DNA of 64,000 bases from Bacteroidetes bacterium HGW-Bacteroidetes-4 (GCA_002840905.1 PHDD01000006.1:134910-198909), one strand, 5' to 3'. Positions 16,755 to 26,190 are shown, counted from the first letter of the stretch. Numbers and translations: made by a program. The notes: a model not told the origin generated them from the letters alone.

Positions 16755-17424
16755 TGAGTATTGCTAATTGTTCTTCTTTGCTTAGGGAGCTGTTATCGAG
16801 CACTACAGCATCATCAGCTTTTTTTAAGGGGGCAATTTCGCGGTTGGCATCCATGAAATCGCGTTTTTCGATATTTTCCAACACTTCTTCAAAAGTAAGT
16901 TGATGCCCGGCTGCTTTCAGTTCGTCGAAGCGCCGTTGTGCACGAACCTGAGGCGATGCGGTCATGAAAATTTTCAATTCGGCATCGGTAAAAACTACCG
17001 TACCAATATCGCGGCCATCCATAACAATGCCCCCCTGTTTACCCATTTCTTGTTGCATGGCTACCAGTTTGCTTCGTACAAAGTCGATTTTACTTACAAC
17101 ACTCACGTTATTAGCCACTTCGATGCTTCGGATTTTATGCTCTACCTTGCGGTTATTCATCCAGGTAATGTATTGCTGTTTTTCTACATCAAAGGTGAAG
17201 TGGATGCTCAGGTTTTCCATCAAGGGTTTTAGTGCTACCAGATTCACCTGCTCGCCATCAATTAAATCGTGTTCCATACAAAGCAGGGTAACGGAACGGT
17301 ACATGGCACCACTGTCGATATACGTGTAACCGAGTGCTTTGGCCAGGTCTTTGGCAACGGTGCTTTTACCGCACGACGAATGCCCGTCGATGGCTATAGT
17401 GAGTTTATTTTTCTTTGTCTCCAT
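16726..17424 (-). CDS. cmk: Cytidylate kinase
   Basis: Phosphorylates CMP and dCMP using ATP. 232 residues: P-loop in IDGHSSCGKSTVAKDLA, IDSGAMYRSVTLL, QGGIVMDGRDIGTVVF with the conserved Asp-Gly-Arg-Asp, and AQRRFDEL in the lid. The frame extends to a TTG at 17445, but this lies in the promoter element at 17443-17450, so I use the ATG at 17424, giving METKKNKLTIAIDG. First gene of a three-gene run with ispH and pfkA. Confidence 0.96.
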   Translation of the reverse strand: METKKNKLTIAIDGHSSCGKSTVAKDLAKALGYTYIDSGAMYRSVTLLCMEHDLIDGEQVNLVALKPLMENLSIHFTFDVEKQQYITWMNNRKVEHKIRSIEVANNVSVVSKIDFVRSKLVAMQQEMGKQGGIVMDGRDIGTVVFTDAELKIFMTASPQVRAQRRFDELKAAGHQLTFEEVLENIEKRDFMDANREIAPLKKADDAVVLDNSSLSKEEQLAILIDLVEQRSN

Positions 17425-17442
17425 GCTGATTTTATCAAGGGG

Positions 17443-17450
17443 CAAAGTTA
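17443..17450 (-). promoter_or_regulatory. -7 element for cmk-ispH-pfkA
   Basis: Reads TAACTTTG on the minus strand, 18 bases before the chosen cmk ATG. The only good promoter candidate for the three-gene run. Confidence 0.55.
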
Positions 17451-17580
17451 AAAAGAAAAGGGTGGCAGGGAAGAGTTTTTATAGAATTTTTAGTTGCCGG
17501 AAGTTGCTGAGAACAGCGATTGGTTTCAGACCAATGAATCCGTATTTTTAATGTTTATTATAATGATTTTGGGGAGCAGT

Positions 17581-18261
17581 TTATTCCAAAAAGCGTTCAA
17601 TATCTTTTACATCGCCAAATAGAACCATAACAGCATCTTCCTCCAAAACCGTATTTGCCTTAGCTATTTCATTTACCTCAAAAGTTCCTTTTCGGAGACC
17701 AAAAAAAGTTCTTTTTTGTGTTTTGGTTAAAGTGGTAAGTACAGTTAAGTTGTATGTGTTTCTGAGGTCAAGTTCCTGAAGGGTTTTTCCTACATAGCGC
17801 TCGGGAACGGTAACCTTAACAATGCTGTACCGGTCGGATAGTTCAAAGGTGTCGATTAAACCTTCGGTAGTTAGGTTTTTAGCCAGCTTAAACGAGGAGT
17901 CCTGTTCGGGATGTACCACTTCATCGATTCCCATGGCATTCAAAATGATTTCCTGCGTTTTTGAAACGGCCCGTCCGATAATTCGTTTGGCATTTAATTG
18001 TTTCATAATGGCTGTTGCCATAATGGAATCGCCTTCGTTTTCGCCAATGCTGATAACCACTACATCGGTATCTTGAATCGGGAGATCTTTAGCTGAATGA
18101 ATATCGGTGCAATTGGCACAAATGGTGTGGGTAATGTCGTTTTTAAACATCTCTACTTTCGACATGCTGCTATCAACACCTATTACTTCATGGCCGAGCT
18201 GTGTGAGCCTTATGGCCAGCGATGAACCAAAATTTCCCAAACCGACGATTAAAAAGTTCAT
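17581..18261 (-). CDS. ktrA: Potassium uptake regulatory subunit (KtrA/TrkA, RCK domain)
   Basis: Cytoplasmic gating protein of 226 residues. The Rossmann RCK_N domain opens with NFLIVGLGNFGSSLA and the acidic residue ending strand 2 (EVIGVDSS), which fits NAD(H)/ATP-type nucleotide binding. A TrkA_C domain follows from about 135. One RCK copy, so KtrA-like rather than the two-copy TrkA. It is 13 bases after the KtrB-type channel gene and is the last of the cation cluster. No separate RCK gene accompanies the second channel at 21301, so this one may serve both (inference). Confidence 0.92.
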   Translation of the reverse strand: MNFLIVGLGNFGSSLAIRLTQLGHEVIGVDSSMSKVEMFKNDITHTICANCTDIHSAKDLPIQDTDVVVISIGENEGDSIMATAIMKQLNAKRIIGRAVSKTQEIILNAMGIDEVVHPEQDSSFKLAKNLTTEGLIDTFELSDRYSIVKVTVPERYVGKTLQELDLRNTYNLTVLTTLTKTQKRTFFGLRKGTFEVNEIAKANTVLEEDAVMVLFGDVKDIERFLE

Positions 18262-18274
18262 GGTTTCTGTATTT

Positions 18275-20029
18275 TTAGTTAATTAAAATAGCTTCAGTTG
18301 GATATTGAAAACGTTTCTCAATTTTTTTTGCAACCAGTGAAGATAAAAAAGTTAGGGTTCCTACCCGGCCGACAAACATAGCGAAAACAAGAATGTAACG
18401 CGAGGTATTGGATAAATCACCGGTTATTCCACGACTCAGCCCTACTGTACTGAATGCTGAGAACGCTTCAAATGACAAATCAATAACCTCCAGGTGAGGT
18501 TCGGTAATGCTTAATAGAAATATTACAAGGCCAATGGTTATAAGAGAAAGAAAAATAAAAGCAAACGAGCGTTTTAATGAGGTTTCAGGAATTTGACGTC
18601 GATTTAATTCTACTTTAGAATGTCCACGAATCAAACCAATAACATTCAAGGCAGCCAGTGCAAAAGTGCTGGTTTTAATTCCTCCTCCGGTAGATGCTGG
18701 CGAAGCTCCAATCCACATCAAAAAAATAACCAGCATAACCGTAGGTGTACTTATGGCAGCGGTGTCAATGGTATTAAAACCGGCGGTTCGGGGAGTACTT
18801 GCTCCAAAAAATGCAGTAACCAATTTTCCCAGTCCATGATGTTCGGCTAAGGTATTGTTCCATTCCAGCAAAAGAAACAAAAGGGTTCCGGCAGCCAGCA
18901 ATATTAATGTGGTGTAAACCACTAATTTGGTATTCAGGTTTATTACATGGGCTTTATACAATACCTCTCTGCGTTTATTCAGGCGTAAAATACGGTTTAC
19001 TATAATGTGCTTAAACCAGGAATTAGCATTAATCATGATAGGAAAGCCCAAGCCGCCAATAATAAACAAAAACGCAAGGATGAGATGGAGCGGGTAATTA
19101 AACCGAAAGTTCACGTCGTAAAAACTGTTCGAAAGCGTTGAGAAACCCGCATTACAAAAGGCTGATATGGAATGGAAAAGGGAGAAAAACAAATTTTCAG
19201 CGTGGGTAAATGTAGTATTTAGTTTAAGGTTAATGTATATAAGCAGCACTCCCAGTATTTCGACCATAAAGGTAAAAAACAGGATTTTTTTTAGGGTCTT
19301 AAATACCCTCGATATTTTTTGCTCATTGGTTAAACTACCCAATAATAACATGTTTTGGTAAGAGGCTCCACCCAAAAAGAAATAAGCAAAAAAACTGGTA
19401 AAGGTCATGATGCCAATTCCCCCCAATTGAATAAGCAACATAATGATACTTTGACCAAGAATGGTAAAGTGTGTTCCGGTATCGACTACTACCAGGCCGG
19501 TTACACAAACCGCACTGGTGGAAGTAAAGAGGGCGTCGGTAAAACTTATGCCCGAGTGGGTGGAACGGGGTAAAAGTAACAGCAGGGAGCCCAAAATAAT
19601 TAACAAGGCAAAACTAAGAACGAAAATGGATGCCGGATTCAGTCTTTTGTATTTTATTCCTAAACGCAATCCCTGAATTTCTCTTATTAAGTTAAACAGA
19701 AAAATGATTAAAAGAATAAGTTTCGGACTTATCGGTTCCAGAAAATGCTTAAACGAAAGGGAGTTGAAATTAATACCTATCAGCAGAAGAATGAATAATA
19801 TCCAGAAAAAAGTATCGCTTAACCAGATGCGGGGTTTTTGTGTGTTTTTAAAACCGACCAAATATTTTAGGGGTATGCCCAAAACCAACAACAACAAACT
19901 AACCAAATAGAAATAGTTAATCAGTTGTTGCGTACCTGGCTCATGGTTGTATCCAAAATCAACAACTAAGGTTACCAGAGCAAGCAGGCTGGCCAGCAAA
20001 GGAATATATTTTAATTTGGAACGAATCAT
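18275..20029 (-). CDS. ktrB: Potassium transporter channel subunit, KtrB/TrkH family
   Basis: Integral inner-membrane protein of 584 residues. Four pore-loop motifs of the KtrB kind are visible: SAVCVTGLVVVD, SAFCNAGFSTLSN, GASTPRTAGFNTID and AFSAFSTVGLSRG, each with the selectivity-filter Gly. About 130 extra N-terminal residues with further membrane helices precede the KtrB core, longer than a typical KtrB of about 450. Overlaps the antiporter gene upstream by 4 bases (ATGA) and is followed by ktrA after 13 bases, so channel and gate are made together. Confidence 0.92.
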   Translation of the reverse strand: MIRSKLKYIPLLASLLALVTLVVDFGYNHEPGTQQLINYFYLVSLLLLVLGIPLKYLVGFKNTQKPRIWLSDTFFWILFILLLIGINFNSLSFKHFLEPISPKLILLIIFLFNLIREIQGLRLGIKYKRLNPASIFVLSFALLIILGSLLLLLPRSTHSGISFTDALFTSTSAVCVTGLVVVDTGTHFTILGQSIIMLLIQLGGIGIMTFTSFFAYFFLGGASYQNMLLLGSLTNEQKISRVFKTLKKILFFTFMVEILGVLLIYINLKLNTTFTHAENLFFSLFHSISAFCNAGFSTLSNSFYDVNFRFNYPLHLILAFLFIIGGLGFPIMINANSWFKHIIVNRILRLNKRREVLYKAHVINLNTKLVVYTTLILLAAGTLLFLLLEWNNTLAEHHGLGKLVTAFFGASTPRTAGFNTIDTAAISTPTVMLVIFLMWIGASPASTGGGIKTSTFALAALNVIGLIRGHSKVELNRRQIPETSLKRSFAFIFLSLITIGLVIFLLSITEPHLEVIDLSFEAFSAFSTVGLSRGITGDLSNTSRYILVFAMFVGRVGTLTFLSSLVAKKIEKRFQYPTEAILIN

Positions 20030-21285
20030 GGCAAAGGTTCTTCGGCTTCTTCTGTTTTGCTTACGCCTTTAAAACGTATGTTATCGATTATTTTTGGATT
20101 CAAACTTAACACAATAACCAGTGTTGAACAGATAATAATGCTAAAAAGAACAATGGAGTAACCCAAATCGAGAATAATATCGCCATGTGCCAATCCCCGC
20201 TGTAAAGGCAATGAAGCCAAAACAGCCGGAACCAGGCCCTTGGGTGTCATTACCGACATGATTGCACGCTCGGGTTTTGAAATGTTTTTCCCCGAAAGAA
20301 AAACGGTACCGGGAATGCGAAACAGAATAATTAACAACACGATTAAAAAACCTGTGGCATAAATAGCGGGAGAACCAAACTGCAAAGATATTCCTACGAA
20401 TACAAAGAAATAGGTTTGCATAATGAACACGATTTCTGCAAAAAAATCTTTTTCATTTACATTAAATCCGGAATTATCGAATTTGAAAATTTTTTTAAAT
20501 TTTGGTGAGGATTCAAACAGTTCAATGTTGCCTAATAAAATACCAAACGATAACACGGCAATTCCCCCGTTCAAACCCATGAGTTCAACCAGGCCATACA
20601 ATACAAATACAAAAGCCAATGTGGTGAACATGGAGTTTTTTATACTGCGAATACGCCGGATAAGTGCTGACCAGACAAAGGCGCTTAAAAGCCCCAGTAC
20701 AATAGCAAACACAAAAGCTTTCCACATTTTCGACAGCACCATTCCTACCGATACAACGCCTTCGGTTATACCGTCGAGTAGTGCCAAACCAACAACCAGG
20801 CAAAGCACATCGCTCAAAGCTGATTCGAGTATGAGTACCGAGGTACTTTTCTCCCCCATTTTAAGTTGTTTAACCATGGGAATAACCACTGCCGACGATG
20901 TTCCGCCTACAATAGCTCCAATAAAGACAGAACTTAGCACGTCGAGCGAAAGCAACCAGCGTGAAAGATAGGAGGTTAGAACAACAGTAATTACAAAATT
21001 CATAACAGTAAGCAAAGCTGCGGAACCAATGGCTTTTTTTATCGCTTTTAGGTTCAGTCCGGCGCCGCTTTCAAACAAGATTACAATTAAGGTTATGGTG
21101 GTAAAAACACTGCCCAGTTCTCCAAAAAAATCTTTGGTAACCACTCCGCTTACCGGGCCAATTAAAATACCGATAAGCAAAAGTAAAAGCACATTGGGAA
21201 TCTTTGTCTTGTCGAACAATTCGTTGAATACATGAGATAGGAAAATTAATACGCCAAGGATAATTATAGTATAAATGATATTCAT
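20026..21285 (-). CDS. Cation:proton antiporter, CPA1/NhaP-like
   Basis: Inner-membrane protein of 419 residues with about 12 helices. Features: IPNVLLLLLIGILIGP, IVILFESGAGLNLKAIK, a GGTSSAVVIP turn, then ESALSDVLCLVVGLALL at the ion-binding helix, where CPA1 members usually have ESxxND (Ser replaces Asn here). The Asp is kept. Likely exchanges Na+ or K+ for H+. It lies between two potassium channel genes, starting 15 bases after trkH and overlapping ktrB by 4 bases. The ion cannot be told from sequence; K+/H+ exchange to balance the uptake channels is an attractive guess. Confidence 0.85.
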   Translation of the reverse strand: MNIIYTIIILGVLIFLSHVFNELFDKTKIPNVLLLLLIGILIGPVSGVVTKDFFGELGSVFTTITLIVILFESGAGLNLKAIKKAIGSAALLTVMNFVITVVLTSYLSRWLLSLDVLSSVFIGAIVGGTSSAVVIPMVKQLKMGEKSTSVLILESALSDVLCLVVGLALLDGITEGVVSVGMVLSKMWKAFVFAIVLGLLSAFVWSALIRRIRSIKNSMFTTLAFVFVLYGLVELMGLNGGIAVLSFGILLGNIELFESSPKFKKIFKFDNSGFNVNEKDFFAEIVFIMQTYFFVFVGISLQFGSPAIYATGFLIVLLIILFRIPGTVFLSGKNISKPERAIMSVMTPKGLVPAVLASLPLQRGLAHGDIILDLGYSIVLFSIIICSTLVIVLSLNPKIIDNIRFKGVSKTEEAEEPLP

Positions 21286-21300
21286 TGAGCCATTTTTTAG

Positions 21301-22752
21301 TTATTTACTCCAAAAAGTACGGGTAAAAAGCATGATTACGGTGTATAACTCCAGTCTTCCTACCAGCATTAAAAAAGTCAGCAGTAATTTAGCAATTTCC
21401 GGTAGATGTGCAAAATTTCCGGTCGGACCAACACTCCCAATGCCGGGGCCAATTCCTGCCATGCAGGTAGCCACCGAACTGGCAGCTGTTTTTGCATCAA
21501 GTCCCAGAGCCAACATAATTAAACTACCAACTATAAAAATTATCAGGTATAGCGATACAAAGGTAAGGATTGAGCTGTTTAATTCTTCCGACAGGGTATT
21601 ATTATTTAGCCGAATGGGTAAAATGGCTTTGGGGTGCATCATCTGGTAAAAAACACGCCTGATATTTTTAAAGAGAAGTAAATGTCGCGCCATCTTTATT
21701 CCTCCTGCCGTTGAACCGGTGCTTCCGCCTAAAAACATGGCTAAAAAAATAAGTACCCAGGCAAAAGTAGGCCAAAGCAAATAGTCGGCTGAAGCAAAAC
21801 CGGTGCAGGTAATTATGGAAATAACCTGAAAAAAGGATTCTCTAAACGATTCTTCAAGCGGTTTGCCCATTATAAAATAAAGAGCGGCAGCGATTATTAT
21901 ACCCAGAGAAAAAACAATAACGTAATAGATTTTCAACTCTTCATTTTTGCGGGCTTTCGCGAATTGTCGCTTGAGCATATAATAATGAATGACAAAGTTG
22001 GTTCCGGCTAGTAACATAAAAAGCATGATAACATACTGTATGTATGGAGAATAAGCAGCTATACTGGTGTTTTTTGGAGAAAAGCCTCCGGTTGCAACCG
22101 TTCCAAAAGCGTGACAAACACTATCGAAAAAACTCATATGCCCCAGCAGCAAAAAAATAACTTCACTTATCGTTAACGCAACATAAATAAAAAGTAAGCG
22201 GTTGCCAACCGATTTTATTCTTGGTTGTATCTTCTCTTGTAGCGACGACTCGAGGGTAAACAAATGATAGCCTCCGATTTGAAGGGTGGGCATTACCACA
22301 ATTACCAGCACAATAATTCCAATTCCACCTATCCAGTGGGTAAGACTTCTCCAAAACAAGATCGATTGGGGTAATGCTTCAATATCGGTTAATATGGATG
22401 AACCGGTGGTTGTAAATCCGGACATGGATTCAAACAAAGCATCAACCACTGAAGGAATGGTTTGAGAAAAAAGATAGGGTAAACTTCCGATAAGCGCAAG
22501 AAATAACCACGACAGGGTAACGGTTAAATAAGCGTCTTTTTTACTTATGGTGTTGTTGTTTGGTTGGTTATGGGTAAAGCGGAAAAGTATAACTCCCAGT
22601 AAAAACGAAATTGATGCAGCCCAAACAAAAGGAAGAAACGATTCGGAATAATATAAGGCTACACCCACACAGAGCATTAATGAAGCCGCAAGAATAAATA
22701 AATTACGGCTTATAACCTTAAAAACAATCTTCAGGTTAACAATATTTTTCAT
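21301..22752 (-). CDS. trkH: Potassium uptake channel subunit, TrkH family
   Basis: Inner-membrane protein of 483 residues, the usual TrkH length. Pore motifs: FESMSGFTTTGSSIL, AFGTVATGGFSP, IITCTGFASADY and MAGIGPGIGSVG. Also GGSTGSTAGGIKMAR, characteristic of TrkH/KtrB, which lies in the gating loop. Begins 6 bases after the histidine kinase stop. This is a separate lineage from the channel at 18275 (different pore motifs and architecture), so the cluster carries one Trk-type and one Ktr-type channel. Confidence 0.93.
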   Translation of the reverse strand: MKNIVNLKIVFKVISRNLFILAASLMLCVGVALYYSESFLPFVWAASISFLLGVILFRFTHNQPNNNTISKKDAYLTVTLSWLFLALIGSLPYLFSQTIPSVVDALFESMSGFTTTGSSILTDIEALPQSILFWRSLTHWIGGIGIIVLVIVVMPTLQIGGYHLFTLESSLQEKIQPRIKSVGNRLLFIYVALTISEVIFLLLGHMSFFDSVCHAFGTVATGGFSPKNTSIAAYSPYIQYVIMLFMLLAGTNFVIHYYMLKRQFAKARKNEELKIYYVIVFSLGIIIAAALYFIMGKPLEESFRESFFQVISIITCTGFASADYLLWPTFAWVLIFLAMFLGGSTGSTAGGIKMARHLLLFKNIRRVFYQMMHPKAILPIRLNNNTLSEELNSSILTFVSLYLIIFIVGSLIMLALGLDAKTAASSVATCMAGIGPGIGSVGPTGNFAHLPEIAKLLLTFLMLVGRLELYTVIMLFTRTFWSK

Positions 22753-22758
22753 AATACC

Positions 22759-24606
22759 TTACTTGCTTGGGGCTATGGGTAAACTAAAAAGAAAGGTGCT
22801 GCCCTGGCTGGGGACACTTTCTGCCCAGATTTTACCGTTTTGTTTTGTGATAAATTCTTTTGCAATGGCTAGTCCCATACCGGTACCTTTTTCACGGGTG
22901 TTTGGAACACGGAAAAACTTTTGAAATATCAACTCTAAGTATTGTGGTTCAATTCCTTGTCCGAAATCTTTTACAGCGAAAATCACTTCCCGTTCGTTTT
23001 GCGCAACGGAAACATGAACCGTTTTGCCTGAGGGGGAGTATAGTATAGCATTGTTAATTAAGTTAATAAGAACCCAGGCTGTTTTTTCATAGTCGGCAGT
23101 AATTTTTGAAAGGCTTGGTTTGGTATTAAATTCAAGGGTTATTTGTTTTGTCTTTGCTGTGTTTTCTGTGGTTTCTTTAATGTATTCCAGTATTTTCAAT
23201 GGTGAAATTGTTTGAAGGTTTAGTTGTATGTTTCCCGATTCAACCTGTGCCAAATCTAATAGTTCAGAGGTAAGTGTAAGCATTTTGTTGGTTTCCGATT
23301 TCAGGGCTTTTACTATATCCAGTTGTTCCTGATTTAACTGTCCTATTCTGGAATCGTCAAGGAGTTTTAAATTCAGTTTTAGCGACGAAATAGGTGTTTT
23401 AAGTTCGTGTGAGATGGTAGCTATAAAATTGGTTTTTGCTTCGTCCTGTTCTAAATAACGGGTTACATTTTTTAACACAATAACATAACCAGCCTGAATG
23501 GGCCTGCTTTCTCCGGTTTTTGTAATATTTACTTCCAGTATTTCTCGTGTAAAATAGCGGACTTTATCGTTCAGTACCATTCGAATGGGTTTGAATTCTT
23601 TGAAATCGGTTGGTTTCTTTTCAAAAAAATCGTGGAGTAAAAGATTAAAAACCGGATTGTTTAGCGCTAATTCGGTAGCTTGTTTACCAATTAATGCCGG
23701 CTCCTTCATTTGGAGCAGGGAACAGGCATAAGTGTTCGAAAAAATTATTTCGTTTTTATCATTTAATCCAATAATGGCATCTTTCATATTATTAATAATG
23801 GTGTCGATGCGTTTTTTCTCGAACACCAATTCCGACACATTGCTGTGTTCGTATTCATCGAGTTTGGCAGCCATGCTGTTAAATGCATTGGCTAATTCGC
23901 CCAGTTCGTCGTTCGACTGAAAGTTGAGTCGTTGGCTGTAATTTCGGTTAGCTATTTGGGTGATTCCGCGAATGAGTTCTCCAATTGGACGGGCAATGTT
24001 TCGGGGATAACGAAAAAAGAACAGGGCAGAAATAATAAAACAAAAAGTTCCGATAAGTGAAATAATAACAAAAGCCCGGTGTGCGGTGCTTTTAAGCAAG
24101 CGGTTTTTGGCCCCGATGGCATCCATATTCATGTCCCATAAATCTAAAATCAGATTTCGGGCTGCCGTATATTCGGGAATAAGGGTTTGGAATATATTTT
24201 GTGAATCGGGTGGGTTTACTTTTTTTAATTGTTCAAAGGTGTTCAGGTAACTTGTATAAGTAAGGGTGAGTTGCTCAATAATAAGTTGTTCACCCACTTC
24301 GGTTATGTTATTTTGGGCGTCCGATAAATGTTTGTTAAAGGTATTTTTGTTTTGAAAATAAATGCTGTCGCTAAAAAGTTGTCTTTGGTCAAGAAAGTAC
24401 TTTATTTGCTGGTTTTTTAGCTCGTCGATGGACTGAATCAGGTGCCTGGTTGATTCTACTGTTTGGTAATTTTCTTTTAACATGGCAGCCGAACGATTCG
24501 ATAAGTCGTAAATAAAATACCCACCAATAATCCACAGAAGAATTATCATAAAAAACAGGAATCCAAACCCGAAGAGCAGTTTATTTTTTAAATTTATTCG
24601 TATCAT
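22759..24606 (-). CDS. Sensor histidine kinase (HAMP-PAS-HisKA-HATPase)
   Basis: Protein of 615 residues from the ATG at 24606; the open frame continues 21 residues upstream only through a TTG inside a hairpin. Domains: first membrane helix (about 12-35), a periplasmic helical region (about 40-165), second helix, HAMP with ELGELANAFNSMA, PAS (about 270-370), HisKA with ATISHELKTPIS, and an ATPase with NLINNAILYSP, DFGQGI and GTGMGLAIAKEF. Its partner is most likely the sigma-54 regulator just upstream. It lies directly before trkH (6-base gap), so it probably governs the cation cluster. Confidence 0.92.
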   Translation of the reverse strand: MIRINLKNKLLFGFGFLFFMIILLWIIGGYFIYDLSNRSAAMLKENYQTVESTRHLIQSIDELKNQQIKYFLDQRQLFSDSIYFQNKNTFNKHLSDAQNNITEVGEQLIIEQLTLTYTSYLNTFEQLKKVNPPDSQNIFQTLIPEYTAARNLILDLWDMNMDAIGAKNRLLKSTAHRAFVIISLIGTFCFIISALFFFRYPRNIARPIGELIRGITQIANRNYSQRLNFQSNDELGELANAFNSMAAKLDEYEHSNVSELVFEKKRIDTIINNMKDAIIGLNDKNEIIFSNTYACSLLQMKEPALIGKQATELALNNPVFNLLLHDFFEKKPTDFKEFKPIRMVLNDKVRYFTREILEVNITKTGESRPIQAGYVIVLKNVTRYLEQDEAKTNFIATISHELKTPISSLKLNLKLLDDSRIGQLNQEQLDIVKALKSETNKMLTLTSELLDLAQVESGNIQLNLQTISPLKILEYIKETTENTAKTKQITLEFNTKPSLSKITADYEKTAWVLINLINNAILYSPSGKTVHVSVAQNEREVIFAVKDFGQGIEPQYLELIFQKFFRVPNTREKGTGMGLAIAKEFITKQNGKIWAESVPSQGSTFLFSLPIAPSK

Positions 24607-24635
24607 TTTAACAATTTTTTGAACCAAAAACAGAA

Positions 24636-24671
24636 AACCATTTATGGTTGCTTTGGCTTGATAAGCCAAAG
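24636..24671. promoter_or_regulatory. Two adjacent perfect stem-loops in the leader of the kinase gene
   Basis: AACCAT-TT-ATGGTT (24636-24649) and, one base on, CTTTGGCTT-GAT-AAGCCAAAG (24651-24671). The stems are 6 and 9 pairs. They sit 30-65 bases upstream of the kinase ATG, within the 213-base gap after the regulator gene. No T tract follows on either strand, so they are not simple terminators. They could be mRNA processing or stability elements or protein-binding sites. Confidence 0.55.
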
Positions 24672-24819
24672 GATATACCAGAATTGGGTTCTTGTGTATT
24701 AATTGTTGTTATATTGTTGTTGCACAGGGTTTAAAAGAATAAAAAAATAGTAAGTGAGCCGTTTGTGGGAATGATTTTGTCTTCTGTTTTAAAAGGGTAA
24801 TTTCTAAAATAGAAGTGTA

Positions 24820-26166
24820 TTATTTTAAATGGTATTGTTCAATTTTACGATAAAGAGTTGGAACCCCGATACCAAGTAATTTAGCTGCATTGGTTTTATT
24901 TCCTTTGGTAAAGAACAGGGTTCGTTGTATGTGTTTTTTTTCAACTTCTTCGAGCGAACCGAGCGTTTTCATGGATTCGTTTTCCGATGGAAATAAAACT
25001 TCAAGGGGTAGTAATTCTTTGGTAATGTTTTCGTTTTCAGCAAGAATAACTGCACGTTCCATTACGTTTTTAAGCTCGCGCGTGTTCCCCGGCCAGTTAT
25101 AAGTTGTAATGATTTCAAAAAATTCAGGAGTAATTCCGGTAATTTTCTTTTTTGTTTTATCAGCATAAATAGCAACAAAACCTTCAACCAAAAGCGGGAT
25201 GTCAGCTTTTCGTTCGCGTAAAGAAGGAATTTTTATTTTGAAAACCGATAATCGATAATACAAATCGCTTCGGAATTTTTCTTTTTGTGCTTCTAATAAT
25301 AAATCGCGGTTGGTGGCTGCCACAATGCGTACGTTTACTTTGGTGAGTTTGGTGTCGCCAATTTTTGTAAACGATTGCTCTTCTAAAACCCGTAACAATT
25401 TAGCCTGCAGGTCAGGATGCATTTCGCCAATCTCGTCTAAAAACAAGGTTCCGTCGTTTGCTTCTTCAAACAATCCTTTTTTATCGTAACTGGCTCCTGT
25501 AAAGGATCCTTTTTTGTGTCCAAATATTTCTGATTCCAACAATTCTTTTGGAAAAGCGCTGCAATTAATAGCAATAAACGGTTTGTTTTTGCGCAAGCTG
25601 GCGTTGTGGATGGATTGAGCAAAAAGTTCTTTTCCGGTACCCGTTTCTCCTTCCAATAAAACAGTTGAATCGGTGGGAGCAACTTTTTGGGCCAGGGCAA
25701 TTGCGGCTTTTATTGGAAGCGATTTACCTATGATTCGGTCAAAACTATACCGTGTTTCTAATTTATTTTCAAGCTCAAGAATGCGTTTCTGCATGTTGGC
25801 TTTCTCAACGGCTTTTTCAACCGTAACTAGTATTTGTTCGTCGCCGTCGCCTTTGGTTATGTAGTCAAAAGCCCCTTGTTTCATGGCAAAAACACCATCG
25901 TGGATGGTTCCAAATGCAGTAATTAAAATAACCTCGCAGAAGTAATTTTTTGCCTTAATTTTTTGTAGTAACTCAAGGCCGTTGATATCGGGCAGCTTAA
26001 CATCACAAATGATCAGATGAAAATTAGGTTCTTTCTCGAGTAAGCGAAGTCCTTTGATGGCATTTTCAGCCTGATATACTTCGTAGCCTTCCAGCTCAAT
26101 TATTCTCGAAAGGGCTTTTCTGAGCTGCTCTTCATCGTCTATTACAAGAATTTTTCCTTTGTTCAT
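24820..26166 (-). CDS. Sigma-54-dependent response regulator (NtrC family)
   Basis: Activator of 448 residues: receiver (about 4-118) with DDEEQLR, phospho-acceptor Asp in LIICDVKLPD and Lys in YITKGD, AAA+ domain with Walker [12 protein letters not shown], Walker [12 protein letters not shown] and R-fingers, then a Fis-type HTH (NKTNAAKLLGIGVPTLYRKI). The sigma-54-contact loop reads GSFTGA rather than GAFTGA; the essential Phe-Thr pair is kept. First gene of the run with the kinase and transport genes. A TACATTTG element precedes it. I found no convincing -24/-12 site in the cluster, so its targets are unknown. Confidence 0.94.
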   Translation of the reverse strand: MNKGKILVIDDEEQLRKALSRIIELEGYEVYQAENAIKGLRLLEKEPNFHLIICDVKLPDINGLELLQKIKAKNYFCEVILITAFGTIHDGVFAMKQGAFDYITKGDGDEQILVTVEKAVEKANMQKRILELENKLETRYSFDRIIGKSLPIKAAIALAQKVAPTDSTVLLEGETGTGKELFAQSIHNASLRKNKPFIAINCSAFPKELLESEIFGHKKGSFTGASYDKKGLFEEANDGTLFLDEIGEMHPDLQAKLLRVLEEQSFTKIGDTKLTKVNVRIVAATNRDLLLEAQKEKFRSDLYYRLSVFKIKIPSLRERKADIPLLVEGFVAIYADKTKKKITGITPEFFEIITTYNWPGNTRELKNVMERAVILAENENITKELLPLEVLFPSENESMKTLGSLEEVEKKHIQRTLFFTKGNKTNAAKLLGIGVPTLYRKIEQYHLK

Positions 26167-26182
26167 TGTTAGGAAATAAGCA

Positions 26183-26190
26183 CAAATGTA
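26183..26190 (-). promoter_or_regulatory. -7 element for the regulator-kinase-cation transport cluster
   Basis: Reads TACATTTG on the minus strand, 16 bases before the ATG at 26166, with a TTG about 22 bases further upstream. Confidence 0.45.

Noticed and set aside
20423-20971. Open frame of 182 codons on the plus strand
   Set aside because: It lies fully antisense to the cation:proton antiporter gene and has no recognisable protein pattern, promoter or start signal.
24636-24671. Rho-independent terminator between regulator and kinase
   Set aside because: Stems are strong, but no T tract follows on either strand, so termination is not supported.
17581-26166. Sigma-54 (-24/-12) promoters in the cation cluster
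   Set aside because: I looked for GG-N10-GC sites with TGGC/TTGC context in the gaps and found none with both halves at the right spacing.
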